This document shows positions 1 through 7,933 of a stretch of DNA of 64,000 nt, in pieces. Every line of letters begins with the position of its first letter. Position 1 is the first letter of the stretch. The stretch is taken from NCBI RefSeq assembly GCF_002631205.1, contig NZ_PDLO01000004.1:372001-436000 (forward strand). The letters are read 5' to 3'. The stretch is from Neolewinella marina (GTDB lineage: Bacteria > Bacteroidota > Bacteroidia > Chitinophagales > Saprospiraceae). Made by a program: the position numbers and the translations under genes. The notes under the pieces are model-generated. The model made no database searches, was not told the origin of the DNA, and saw nothing but the letters and a program-made list of their open reading frames with translations.

Positions 1-812
1 TACTGGGGGTCGGACTGGAGGAAGGTCCAGAGGTCGCGCCACATGGCGTCGGTGGCGTGGGCGGCGTCGAGGTAGCGGTTGTAGCTGCCGTCGTGGGCGA
101 AGTCGTCCGTTTCCCCGTAGCTGATGAAGGCTACCCGGGGGTGGTCCTTGCGCAGGGTCTCCATGAGGTAGTTGTGGGTGAACATGTCGGGCCGTACGCT
201 GCCCCAGAGCCGGGGGGCCTGCTCCTGCAGCTGGTTCAGGAAGCGCTCCCGCTCGGTGAGGTCATCGCCGGTGGCGCGGTCGTAGCCGCTATTGACGGGG
301 ATGCCGCTCCGCCGTTCGTTGACGATGTAGTCGAAGACGTCCCAGCTGCCGAAGGCGGCTACCCGGCCGGCCAGTCCTTCCTGTTGGTTGAGCCACTCCA
401 GTACGGTCACGTTCGGGTTCCATTCCTTGTCGTTGCTGTCGATGTCGGGGTCGGCGCGGCCCGTCAGGATCTCGTTGTAGCCGGGGTAGGAGAACCAGTA
501 GGGGTTGCGGCAATTCACCTGGTTGCCGTGCCACCGGTTCCCGAACACCACGCCTTGGGGGGCCAGGGTATCCCAGAAGAAGGGCATCAGGCGCCGGCGA
601 CGGGCTTCCGGCGTTTCTGCCAGGTAGCTTTCCGCCATGCGGTCGCGGTCGTGTGTTAGGTCCTCGTTAGCGATCATGGAGTCTACCGCCCCACCGAAGA
701 GCTCCTGCCAGCGGAGGCCGTCCATGGTGATGAGGATCACGTTCTCCGTGGCGGTGGATTGGGCCACCAGGGTGAACGGCAGCAGGAGTAGGCAGATCAG
801 GGGTAATCGCAT
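1..812 (-). CDS. Secreted alkaline phosphatase-superfamily hydrolase (3' part outside window)
   Basis: Reading leftward from an ATG at 812, 270 codons are open to the window edge, so only the N-terminal part is seen. Residues 1-18 are a signal peptide (MRLPLICLLLL..., ending VAQ). The mature part opens with ENVILITMDGLRWQ, where D31 is the usual first metal ligand of alkaline phosphatase/PGM/sulfatase-fold enzymes. S108 in WFSYPGYNE sits where the nucleophile is expected, and GETDDFAHDG (D236, H240) fits the second metal-ligand cluster. Likely a periplasmic or exported phospho- or sulfo-esterase; the substrate cannot be told. The divergent neighbour hflX begins 163 nt away. The fold assignment is fairly safe, the exact activity is not. 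Confidence 0.8.
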   Translation of the reverse strand, partial: MRLPLICLLLLPFTLVAQSTATENVILITMDGLRWQELFGGAVDSMIANEDLTHDRDRMAESYLAETPEARRRRLMPFFWDTLAPQGVVFGNRWHGNQVNCRNPYWFSYPGYNEILTGRADPDIDSNDKEWNPNVTVLEWLNQQEGLAGRVAAFGSWDVFDYIVNERRSGIPVNSGYDRATGDDLTERERFLNQLQEQAPRLWGSVRPDMFTHNYLMETLRKDHPRVAFISYGETDDFAHDGSYNRYLDAAHATDAMWRDLWTFLQSDPQ

Positions 813-912
813 AGCGAAGGGAGTTGTGGCGGGGTGACTTAGCAAAGCGGCCGTAGTGGCCTGTCCGAAGTTACCACCGCGGCGTGAGATCGGCCGGCGC
901 TTCCTGCCTTCC

Positions 913-931
913 CCGGCACCCGCGCGCCGCC
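913..931. repeat. Dispersed GC-rich word, GGCACCCGCG type
   Basis: The gap before hflX holds GGCACCCGCGCG followed by GC-rich sequence. It is one member of a short word seen also at 14557, 21060, 26568, 27724 and 42809. No function is visible. Confidence 0.4.
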
Positions 932-962
932 GCCCGTGAAACTTCCCCAACCTCCATTCGGT

Positions 963-970
963 TACCTTAG
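963..970 (+). promoter_or_regulatory. Probable -7 promoter element of hflX
   Basis: TACCTTAG matches the Bacteroidota -7 consensus TAnnTTTG with one mismatch and ends 4 nt before the ATG. The start site would fall at or next to the start codon. No convincing -33 element is seen. Confidence 0.4.
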
Positions 971-974
971 GCAT

Positions 975-2186
975 ATGGCAAACGAATGGAACGTAGGACA
1001 GAAAGAGTCCGGACTGAAGCAGGAAACGGAATACGCCGTCATCGTGGGCGTGGTGCAGCGCGGGCAGACCGAGGAGCAGGTCACCGAGTACCTGGATGAG
1101 CTGGAATTTCTGGCGCTGACCGCGGGTGCCGTGACGGTAAAGCGGTTCCTCCAGAAGCTCGACCACCCCGACAACCGCACCTTCGTGGGTAGCGGCAAGG
1201 CCAAGGAGATCGCCGACTACGTGGACCAGCACGAGGACGTGTCGATGGTCATCTTCGACGACGACCTCAGTGGCAAGCAGGTGAATATCCTGGAGGAAGA
1301 GATGAAGGTGAAGATCATCGACCGCTCCACCCTCATCCTCGACATCTTCGCCCGCCGCGCCCAGACGGCCCAGGCCAAGACCCAGGTGGAGCTGGCCCAG
1401 ATGCAGTACCTCCTGCCCCGGCTGCGCGGCCTCTGGACCCACCTTGAGCGGCAGCGCGGGGGTATCGGCATGCGCGGTCCCGGTGAAACGGAGATCGAGA
1501 CCGACCGCCGGATCGTGCGCGACAAGATCAGCAAGCTGAAGAAGGACCTGGAGAAAATCGACAAGCAGGCCGAAACCCGCCGCAAGGGCCGCGACGCCAT
1601 GGTGCGGGTGGCCCTGGTGGGCTACACCAACGTGGGCAAGTCTACCCTGATGAACCTGCTGACCAAGAGTGACGTCTTCGCCGAGGACAAGCTATTCGCC
1701 ACCCTCGACACCACGGTGCGCAAGGTGGCCTACGAGGGCATCCCCTTCCTGCTGACGGACACCGTAGGGTTCATCCGCAAGCTGCCCCACCACCTCATCG
1801 AATCCTTCCGCTCCACCCTTGACGAGGTGAAGGAGAGCGACATCCTGCTGCACGTGGTCGACGTGGCCCACCCCCAGTACGACGACCAGATCCGCACCGT
1901 CCAGGAACTGCTCAAGGAGATGGACTGCCAGAACAAGCCCACCCTGCTCGTCTTCAACAAGATCGACCTCTTCCGCGAGCGGAACTACGACATGTACCTC
2001 GACGCCGCCGGACGGGAGGAAGTGGAATCCGATCTGACCCAGGGCCTGCAGGCGGAATTCGGACAGGAAGCCCTGCTCATCAGCGCTCACTCGAAGGAGA
2101 ACCTCGATGTCCTCCGCAAGCGACTGACGGAGATGGTGAAGGAGGAGTACCAGCAGACTTACCCTTATATAGCTAAGCAGTGGTAG
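975..2186 (+). CDS. hflX: GTPase HflX, ribosome-associated
   Basis: A 403-residue HflX. Members bind the 50S subunit and split stalled or hibernating ribosomes. The HflX N-terminal domain is followed by the RGGIGMRGPGETEIE linker motif and a Ras-like G domain: P-loop GYTNVGKST (about 216-224), DTVGF switch II (about 263-267), NKID (about 328). The frame is open from 936, but ATG 975 (MANEWNVG) is preferred because it begins the conserved region and follows a near-consensus -7 element (TACCTTAG, 963-970) by 4 nt. This suggests a leaderless or very short-leadered transcript. A foldback follows the stop. Confidence 0.96.
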   Translation: MANEWNVGQKESGLKQETEYAVIVGVVQRGQTEEQVTEYLDELEFLALTAGAVTVKRFLQKLDHPDNRTFVGSGKAKEIADYVDQHEDVSMVIFDDDLSGKQVNILEEEMKVKIIDRSTLILDIFARRAQTAQAKTQVELAQMQYLLPRLRGLWTHLERQRGGIGMRGPGETEIETDRRIVRDKISKLKKDLEKIDKQAETRRKGRDAMVRVALVGYTNVGKSTLMNLLTKSDVFAEDKLFATLDTTVRKVAYEGIPFLLTDTVGFIRKLPHHLIESFRSTLDEVKESDILLHVVDVAHPQYDDQIRTVQELLKEMDCQNKPTLLVFNKIDLFRERNYDMYLDAAGREEVESDLTQGLQAEFGQEALLISAHSKENLDVLRKRLTEMVKEEYQQTYPYIAKQW

Positions 2187-2192
2187 GGGTTT

Positions 2193-2254
2193 AGTACGGC
2201 AGTACAGCAGTACAGTAGTACGGCAGTACAGCAGTCGTTCAGTACTGCCGTACT
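2193..2254. repeat. AGTACGGCAGTAC repeats with 13-bp foldback
   Basis: AGTACGGCAGTAC occurs at 2193-2205 and 2217-2229. Its exact reverse complement lies at 2242-2254, so 2217-2254 can fold into a perfect 13-bp stem with a 12-nt loop. The block starts a few bases after the hflX stop codon. There is no T-run behind it, so it is not a classical terminator, though it could protect the hflX mRNA 3' end. Confidence 0.75.
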
Positions 2255-2304
2255 GCACTCCTGCTTGCTCGAAACTTTTGAGGACTTATATGATAAAAAC
2301 AAAT

Positions 2305-2340
2305 GGGCCGTGCTGATCTGGTGATCGGCACGGCCCGTTT
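2305..2340. terminator. Bidirectional intrinsic terminator
   Basis: GGGCCGTGC (2305-2313) pairs with GCACGGCCC (2328-2336). The stem extends inward through GATC/GATC to a 4-nt loop, giving about 14 bp with one G-T pair. The minus strand ends in ATTTGTTTTTATC, a good U-tract; the plus strand ends in GTTTTC. It therefore serves best as the terminator of a minus-strand gene, of which only the vestige at 2366-2425 remains, and may also stop hflX transcripts. Confidence 0.8.
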
Positions 2341-2365
2341 TCAGTTCGGGGGGGCAAGTCCGATT

Positions 2366-2425
2366 ACTGGATGACCACGTTCTGGGTGAAGCGGTGTGGT
2401 ATCAGGGGGATAGAATGGTGAGCAC
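2366..2425 (-). pseudogene. 3' vestige of a type IX-secreted protein gene
   Basis: On the minus strand a short in-frame stretch ends HRFTQNVVIQ followed by TAA. This resembles the last strand of type IX secretion C-terminal domains (compare the ends of the GH53 and FG-GAP proteins in this window). It is followed after a short spacer by a strong minus-strand terminator with a U-tract. Upstream the frame is closed by a stop within about 20 codons and no gene body is found. The simplest reading is that a deletion removed the gene and left its tail and terminator. Support is one motif plus context. Confidence 0.4.
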
Positions 2426-2575
2426 ATGGCTATTTCTCTCTATCACGGAACCCGCGCCCGCCGGCAACCTGCCGGTGACGGGGGGGGCAGCAAAATTTAT
2501 AGTTTACCGCCGGGAGTGAAACAATCCGGGGGGGCCTAGACCTTTACGCAGACCAACCCGCCAAACCCTTTTCGC

Positions 2576-3691
2576 ATGAAGACCGACCCTGCAATTCTGG
2601 ATAAATACGCCCACCTCCTCGTCAACTACTGCGTGAGCCTGCAGCCGGGGGAGCGGCTGTTCGTCAACTCCACCACCCTGGCCGAGCCCCTGCTCGACGC
2701 CATCTACCGCGAAGCGCTGAAGGTGGGGGGCCATTGCGAATTCACCCTCGCCACCCGGGGGCAGGCGGAGGCCCTGCGGGAGTACGGCAGTCCGGAGCAG
2801 GCGGCCTACGTCCCCACCCTGCAGGAGCGGGCCATGAATGAGTTCGAGGCCTACATCTACGTCAGCGCCCCCTTCAACCTGCGGGAGCCGGAGCCGGCCG
2901 CGGAACTCAAGGCGGCCCGCCGCGCGGCCTTCAAGCCGATGCACGATACTTACTTCGCCCGCACCGCCGACCGTCGTCTCAAACGTACCATGTGCATCTT
3001 CCCCACCCCGGCCCTGGCCGCCGAGGCGGGCATGACGGAGGAGGAGTACGCCGACTTCGTGTTCCGGGCCTGCAAGCTCGACCAGCCCGACCCCCGCGCC
3101 GCCTGGCTGGCGGTACGCCAGCGGCAGCAACGGGTGGTGGACCACCTCAACAGCTGCACCGAGTTCCGCTACGTGAACGACCGCAGCGACATCCGCTTTA
3201 CCACCAAGGGGCGGACCTGGATCAACAGCGACGGGCAGACCAACATGCCCAGCGGGGAGGTGTACACCAGTCCGGAGGAAGACAGCGTCAACGGCCACAT
3301 CTTCTTCGACTACCCGGCCATCCGGAACGGGGAGGAAGTCCGCGGCGTCACCCTGGAGGTGGAGCACGGCGAGATACAGTCGTGGCGGGCCGAGAGCGGA
3401 CAGCGGGTGCTCGACGAAACCTTCGAGATCCCCGGCACCCGCCGCTTCGGGGAGGCAGCCATCGGGACCAACTACGACATTGATCGCTTCAGCAAGCAGA
3501 TCCTCTTCGACGAGAAGATCGGCGGCACCGTCCACATGGCCGTAGGCCAGAGCTACGCCCAGGCCGGGGGCAAGAACGAGAGCAGCGTGCACTGGGACAT
3601 GATTGCCAACATGCGCGACGGCGGCCGCGTCTACGCCGACGGGGAGGTGGTCTACGCCGATGGCCGCTTCGTGGACCGCCTCTGGCAGTAG
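2576..3691 (+). CDS. Aminopeptidase, peptidase family M29
   Basis: A 371-residue cytosolic metallo-aminopeptidase of the AmpS/PepS/aminopeptidase T type, releasing N-terminal residues from peptides. The N-terminal half (AILDKYAHLLVNYC..., LQPGERLFVN) is typical. The C-terminal metal-binding half is intact: FGEAAIGTNYDIDRFSKQ, DEKIGGTVHMAVGQSY and ESSVHWDMI provide the Glu, His, Tyr and His-x-Asp ligands known for the family. There is no signal peptide. Length is slightly below the usual ~400. It stands alone, with large gaps on both sides. Confidence 0.92.
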   Translation: MKTDPAILDKYAHLLVNYCVSLQPGERLFVNSTTLAEPLLDAIYREALKVGGHCEFTLATRGQAEALREYGSPEQAAYVPTLQERAMNEFEAYIYVSAPFNLREPEPAAELKAARRAAFKPMHDTYFARTADRRLKRTMCIFPTPALAAEAGMTEEEYADFVFRACKLDQPDPRAAWLAVRQRQQRVVDHLNSCTEFRYVNDRSDIRFTTKGRTWINSDGQTNMPSGEVYTSPEEDSVNGHIFFDYPAIRNGEEVRGVTLEVEHGEIQSWRAESGQRVLDETFEIPGTRRFGEAAIGTNYDIDRFSKQILFDEKIGGTVHMAVGQSYAQAGGKNESSVHWDMIANMRDGGRVYADGEVVYADGRFVDRLWQ

Positions 3692-3804
3692 GGCCGGGCA
3701 ATAATTCCGGGCGCAGCAGGTTCGTATAGGATCTAATTTTATACTTCGCCAGGGCGGCGGCGGCCCGCGGATCGTACCGGCCCCTACCTTATTGGTAAAA
3801 GAGT

Positions 3805-3812
3805 TACCTTTG
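3805..3812 (+). promoter_or_regulatory. -7 promoter element TACCTTTG
   Basis: An exact match to the Bacteroidota -7 consensus TAnnTTTG, 67 nt before the GTG at 3880. A weak TTGG lies at 3793, a little close for a -33 box. Confidence 0.55.
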
Positions 3813-3879
3813 GTTTTACCCTATGCCTTCCATTTTGCCTGCAGGAAAACCCCTTTGTTGACTGAATTAACCCTAAACC

Positions 3880-4659
3880 GTGAACGAGAACATCGCCTTT
3901 CTAGAGCTTAAGTACGGGAATATATACGGCGGATATCCTAACTTCTACGCAATCAGCGAAATCGCTCTCCTGGTCTTCGAACGGGGATCCAACAAAATCT
4001 TCCTCGAGAGCTGGATCAATCAAGCCAACGTTGATATCGTAGACGTTTACGCCGAAACCGATGAGCTCGGTCACACCGTCCGCCGCGTACGGGAAGTGCT
4101 CAACATGCGCACCAACCGCCGCTACCCCTACCACGACGATTTCCGCCTCAGCGAGCACGACCTGCAGTTTGCCTTCCGCAACCTCCGCTCGACGAAGAAC
4201 GCCATCCGCAACTTCCTCAACAAGAACCTGAACAAGTACCGCTTTCAGGATATGATCGTCTTCGACGGTCGCCGCGACATCTTCCTCTGCGAACGCAGCG
4301 GCGTACGGTTCAACTACACCAACATCATCGACATCCAGAAGGACCTGAACCGGGAAACCGACTACCTCTTCAGCCTCAACAAGCTGGCCCGGGTCATTAA
4401 CTTCAACACCGACCGCTCCTACCTGCGGTCCAACAACCTGGAGTACTGGCTGCACCCCATCGCGGCGCGGCAGATCATCCCCGGCACGGCCGCCTTCGAC
4501 GCCGCCCGCCTGCTGATGGTCTTCAACGAGTACACCATGTACCACGACGACTTCCTCATCAAGGCCGCCATCCTGCTCAACAAGGTGACCAAGCGCAAGG
4601 AGGAAAAGGCCGCCCAGCTCGAAGCCGAAAAGGAGGACAACGGGAACGGGGAGGATTAG
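3880..4659 (+). CDS. Conserved protein of unknown function, possibly exonuclease-fold
   Basis: 259 residues, starting at GTG 3880 (NENIAFLELKYG). There is no signal peptide or membrane segment; the C-terminus is a charged, probably helical tail rich in K/E (KRKEEKAAQLEAEKED). The opening FLELKYGNIYGGYPNFYAISEIALLVFE, the central MIVFDGRRDIFLCER and the late HPIAARQIIPGTAAFDAARLLMVF loosely follow the order of the three motifs of DEDD 3'-5' exonucleases (IGAVLVD-like strand, helix II, H/D near the end), with the first Asp replaced by Glu. This is an inference from pattern only; it may equally be an inactive RNase H-like fold. The gene stands alone behind a good promoter element. Confidence 0.7.
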   Translation: MNENIAFLELKYGNIYGGYPNFYAISEIALLVFERGSNKIFLESWINQANVDIVDVYAETDELGHTVRRVREVLNMRTNRRYPYHDDFRLSEHDLQFAFRNLRSTKNAIRNFLNKNLNKYRFQDMIVFDGRRDIFLCERSGVRFNYTNIIDIQKDLNRETDYLFSLNKLARVINFNTDRSYLRSNNLEYWLHPIAARQIIPGTAAFDAARLLMVFNEYTMYHDDFLIKAAILLNKVTKRKEEKAAQLEAEKEDNGNGED

Positions 4660-5017
4660 GTGGAGGATTTACCATTTACGATTTACAAAGTACCATGTAC
4701 CATTTGCGGGGCAGCACGCTACGCTCATAGGTCGAGGCACTCTGGGCCGATGTTTCTTCACCACTGAGGCGCAGAAGTACACTGAGGAACGTACCATGTA
4801 CAATTTACAAAGTACCATTTTGCGGGGCCGCTAGCAACGCTCGGCCAGGCCGGCATGTCATCAGTTGTTGAGCGACGCAGGAGCGAATCACCTGATGTCT
4901 CAGCCGGCGTAAGTCTCCGTGGCCCTCAGTAGCTCTGTGGTAGCCCCCCCCCTAAAGCAACATCTCCACCCCGAGCACCTCGGAGTGTCCACAGGACCTC
5001 CGAGCGTGCGGCGCCCA
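4660..5017. other. Repeat-rich spacer between convergent genes
   Basis: 358 nt without a gene. A phrase ATTTACAAAGTACCAT...TTGCGGGGC occurs twice (about 4680-4712 and 4799-4828). The stretch around 4724 (AGGTCGAGGCACTCTGGGCCGA) resembles the start of the 85-bp unit tandemly repeated at 56852-57191. CATCAG...CTGATG (about 4858-4898) and CTCGGAGTGTCC/GGACCTCCGAG (4979-5004) can form hairpins. No protein-like frame and no T-run terminator were seen. Confidence 0.55.
4979..5004. repeat. Hairpin at the 3' end of the PycTM gene
   Basis: CTCGGAGTGTCC and GGACCTCCGAG pair over 11 bp with one bulged T and a 3-nt loop. It lies 13 nt beyond the stop of the PycTM protein gene (minus strand). No U-tract follows, so termination is uncertain. 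The words GAGTGTCC and GGACCT recur in the gap at 49455-49575. Confidence 0.5.
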
Positions 5018-6238
5018 TCAAAACAACAGAATAATCCCCAGCATCAAAATGACGCTCACGGCCAGGCCGGTGAGGAAGATGTTGTAGGCGATCTTCAGGA
5101 GGCGGTACTTGCGGTCGATGTCTCGTCCCAGGCCGTGGAGGTCGCTGATGAGGTTGCCGTAGAGGGCATCGGGACTCAGGAGGGTATGCTCCATGCGGCG
5201 GGCGAACTCCTGGCGGCCCATCTTGCTGATGGTCCCGTAGAAGGCCAGGTTGTCGTCCTCGTCGTTGCGGGAGTAGGGCCGGGAGGAGATGATCGCGTAA
5301 ACCAGGCTGGCCAGGGCGCAGATGATGAACACCGCTACGGGCAGCAGGACCTCGGGGCGCGTCTGGGGCCAATCGCCGTAGCTGACGAAAGTGATGAGCA
5401 CGCCGATGAGGAGGGCGTTTACGCTGACCATGATGGCGGCCTTCTGGTCGGCCATCCGCTTGAGCTGGATCTGGTTGCGGAAGATGGTGCGGAAGTAGGT
5501 CTGGGTGGCCTGGCGGGTGGGTCCCTGCTCGAGGTCGTGGAGGAGTACGGGTACGTCGCTGTCGTCGCCCGTGGGGGCGGGGGGCAGCAGCCCGGGTTTC
5601 TTCTTTTCGAGGCGGTCGACCAGCTTCTGGAGGTCGAGCAGGACGGCGCTGTGGGTGTGCTGGTAGCGGCGGCGCAGTTCGCCGTCGCGGAAGCGGGCCT
5701 GCCGCAGTTCTTCCAGGTACTGGGCCAGGGCGTCGGTGCGGTTCATGCGGCGGCGGGGGCCGAGGCCGCTGTCGAGGGCGTAGCGGTTCTCCAGCCACAT
5801 CAGCTCGGCGCCTTCCGGTCCGCTCAGCAACCGCTGGGCCAGCTGGGCGTCGTAGAGCACGTCGGCTACTTCACTGCGCAGTCCGGAGCTGCCCTCGGGC
5901 AGGACGGAGGCCAGGGTAAGCTGGAGATTGAGGTAGTCGGGCCCCGTCCACTCGCGAAACTCCTGGGCTACTTCTTTCCAGCTGCGGAGCTCGCTGCCGT
6001 TGCCCCAGTAACGGCAGGCCTCCAGGAAGGCCACCGTACGGGCCAAGTGGGGCAGGTCCGGGGAGACGCCCGGCCGGCGCAGGGCGATTTCCAGGGAATG
6101 TGCCGCCAGGGCCAGGGCCCAGCTGTCGTTGTGCAATACCAGGGCCCGGGGCAAACGTTCATACGTCATCAGCATGAACCGCTCCGCCTGGTCCGCCAGA
6201 TTACTCAGGTGCAGGGCGGTGAAGCGGCCGTTTTTCAT
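5018..6238 (-). CDS. PycTM (Pycsar effector, DUF5706) membrane protein with degenerate HD-like N-domain
   Basis: 406 residues. Residues 1-215 are all-helical and follow the layout of the HD domain fused to PycTM in many Bacteroidota: LVLHNDSWALALAAHSLEIA (about 33-52), AFLEACRY (70-77, where HD enzymes have a FHDTGY-type motif) and VLYDAQLA (127-134). The central His-Asp pair is Glu-Ala here, so metal-dependent hydrolysis is unlikely. Residues 245-406 are the PycTM part: QIQLKRMADQKAAIMVSVNALLIG leading into TM1 (267-288), TM2 (296-317), NLAFYGTISKM, then DRKYRLLKIAYNIF and TM3 (382-406). In Pycsar defence, PycTM proteins bind cyclic pyrimidines and disrupt the inner membrane. No pyrimidine cyclase lies nearby, so the signal and role here are unknown. 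Confidence 0.85.
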   Translation of the reverse strand: MKNGRFTALHLSNLADQAERFMLMTYERLPRALVLHNDSWALALAAHSLEIALRRPGVSPDLPHLARTVAFLEACRYWGNGSELRSWKEVAQEFREWTGPDYLNLQLTLASVLPEGSSGLRSEVADVLYDAQLAQRLLSGPEGAELMWLENRYALDSGLGPRRRMNRTDALAQYLEELRQARFRDGELRRRYQHTHSAVLLDLQKLVDRLEKKKPGLLPPAPTGDDSDVPVLLHDLEQGPTRQATQTYFRTIFRNQIQLKRMADQKAAIMVSVNALLIGVLITFVSYGDWPQTRPEVLLPVAVFIICALASLVYAIISSRPYSRNDEDDNLAFYGTISKMGRQEFARRMEHTLLSPDALYGNLISDLHGLGRDIDRKYRLLKIAYNIFLTGLAVSVILMLGIILLF

Positions 6239-6391
6239 AATGTGAACGTTGACGGTGGGTGAAGTGCGGGTAAAGTAAGGTAAGGCCGGACGTAGCCTGA
6301 ACCAAATTCACAACGCTCCTTTTTGTAGGGGCATTGCACCTGCTGCCGAGCCATCGGACTGGCCGGCGCCTGGATCTTTAGCTACCTCTCT

Positions 6392-7933
6392 ATGCAAAAG
6401 GCATTACTTCCGTTACTGTTCGCCTGCCTGGCCACCGGCTGCAACAGCCTGCTCGAGGATTTTACCGACCTGAAGGCCCTGGAACAGCACGCCGAGTACG
6501 CTATCCCCCTGGTAGACAGCCGCCTGGACCTGAGCGGACTGGTGGGGCAGGTCGACGAACGATTTGTCCTCACTATTGACCCGGACGGCCTCCTGAGATT
6601 CAACTACACCGACACCGTACCCTCGGTGGACAGCGAGCCGGTCTTCGCGGCGCTGCAGGCGGTGGCCCGCGGGCTCCCGCTGCCCATCACGATGCGGCGG
6701 CAGGAACTCGACTTCCCGCTGCCCAACGACGCCTCCATCGACCTGCTGCGGCTGCGGGCAGGAAAGCTCTCCTACAGCCTGCCCAACCCCTACCCCCACC
6801 CGGTGACCGTCCGCCTCACCCTGCCTAACTTGCAGCGGAATGGCGTGGCCTTCACGGTGAGTGGAGAATTGCCGGCGCGCGCGGGTTCCGGGGCCAACCC
6901 CACCCTCACCAACGCGGCCGCGCCACTTGATCTGGCGGGCTACGAACTCCGCTTCCCCGACGAAACCCTGGTCATCGACTACGCCATCGATGCGCCCGAC
7001 GGCACCCCCCTCGATCCCGGCCGCGGCACCATTGCCGTGCTCAGCGACCTGGACTTTTCCTTCCTCGAAGGCTACTTCGGGCGGACGCCCTACTCCGGGG
7101 TGGACGACCGGCTGGAGATCGACTTCTTTGAGAACTACCGCAGTGGCGAAGTAACCTTCGAGAACCCCCGCATCCTGGTGAGCGTGCGCAACAGCGTGGG
7201 CGTCCCGGCCCGGGCGGTGGTGGAGGAGCTTACCGTAGAGACCCTGGACGGGCGCGTGATTCCCGTGGAGGGGGAGATCGTGGAGGAGGGCTTTGACTTC
7301 AACTACCCCCGGGAGCCGGGCCAGAACAGCTACACCACCTACGAGATCGACAAGACCAACAGCGACCTGCTGGAGTTGCTGGCCGCCCGCCCGGTGGCCC
7401 TGAACTACCGCATCAGCGCCCTGATCAATCCGGAAGCCGACCCCCGCAAGGTGGGCTTCCTGTCGGATACCAGCTCCTACTCCGCCACCGTCACCGCGGA
7501 GCTGCCGCTGTACGGCTCTGCGGCCAACTTTGAGGTGGTCGACACCTTTGACGTCAACCTCGGGGATCGGTACGGAGACATCACCGCTGCCAGTCTGCGC
7601 ATCACCACCGACAGCGAGTGGCCCCTCGACCTGCTGCTGTCCGGCACATTCACCGATTCCCTGGGCCTGCCCCTGCTCGACCTTACGGACGGGGAGCTGC
7701 TGATCGTGAAGGCCAGTCCGGTCGACGCCGGCGGCACCCCGACGGGGAGTGTGCAGTCCACCCACGACGTAACCTTCTCCGCCGACCGGCTGGAGCTGCT
7801 GCGGCGGGCCAGCCACCTGGTCCTCAGTGCCGCCTTTGCCACCCTCGACGGGGGCAGCCGGCCGGTGCGGATCACCAACCAACAGAAGCTCCGCGTGCGC
7901 ATCGGGGCCCGCCTAACCGTAGACAAGCCATGA
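6392..7933 (+). CDS. Large surface or periplasmic lipoprotein of unknown function
   Basis: 513 residues with a lipoprotein signal (LPLLFACLATGC, acylated Cys17). The rest is beta-rich (alternating hydrophobic strands, many Asp/Pro/Gly turns) without transmembrane segments, and no enzymatic motif is seen. The sequence ends TVDKP with the TGA overlapping the ATG of the next gene (ATGA at 7930-7933), so the two are translationally coupled. The partner is a DUF5723-type outer-membrane protein, which suggests that the lipoprotein works at the outer membrane with it. No name can be given. Confidence 0.85.
   Translation: MQKALLPLLFACLATGCNSLLEDFTDLKALEQHAEYAIPLVDSRLDLSGLVGQVDERFVLTIDPDGLLRFNYTDTVPSVDSEPVFAALQAVARGLPLPITMRRQELDFPLPNDASIDLLRLRAGKLSYSLPNPYPHPVTVRLTLPNLQRNGVAFTVSGELPARAGSGANPTLTNAAAPLDLAGYELRFPDETLVIDYAIDAPDGTPLDPGRGTIAVLSDLDFSFLEGYFGRTPYSGVDDRLEIDFFENYRSGEVTFENPRILVSVRNSVGVPARAVVEELTVETLDGRVIPVEGEIVEEGFDFNYPREPGQNSYTTYEIDKTNSDLLELLAARPVALNYRISALINPEADPRKVGFLSDTSSYSATVTAELPLYGSAANFEVVDTFDVNLGDRYGDITAASLRITTDSEWPLDLLLSGTFTDSLGLPLLDLTDGELLIVKASPVDAGGTPTGSVQSTHDVTFSADRLELLRRASHLVLSAAFATLDGGSRPVRITNQQKLRVRIGARLTVDKP

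Larger units (their letters stand above)
2187..2575. other. Intergenic region hflX-aminopeptidase: repeats, terminator, gene vestige
   Basis: This 389-nt gap has three parts. Positions 2191-2254 are built from GTACGGCAGTAC/AGCAGTAC words. Positions 2305-2336 form a strong hairpin. Positions 2366-2425 on the minus strand carry the last codons of a lost secreted-protein gene. Nothing recognisable lies in 2430-2575 apart from an AT-rich patch (about 2490-2505) that may hold the aminopeptidase promoter. Confidence 0.6.

Noticed and set aside
5018-6238. Complete Pycsar defence operon
   Set aside because: Only the PycTM-type protein is present; the flanking genes (unknown/exonuclease-like and a lipoprotein) are not nucleotide cyclases and are separated by long gaps or opposite strand.
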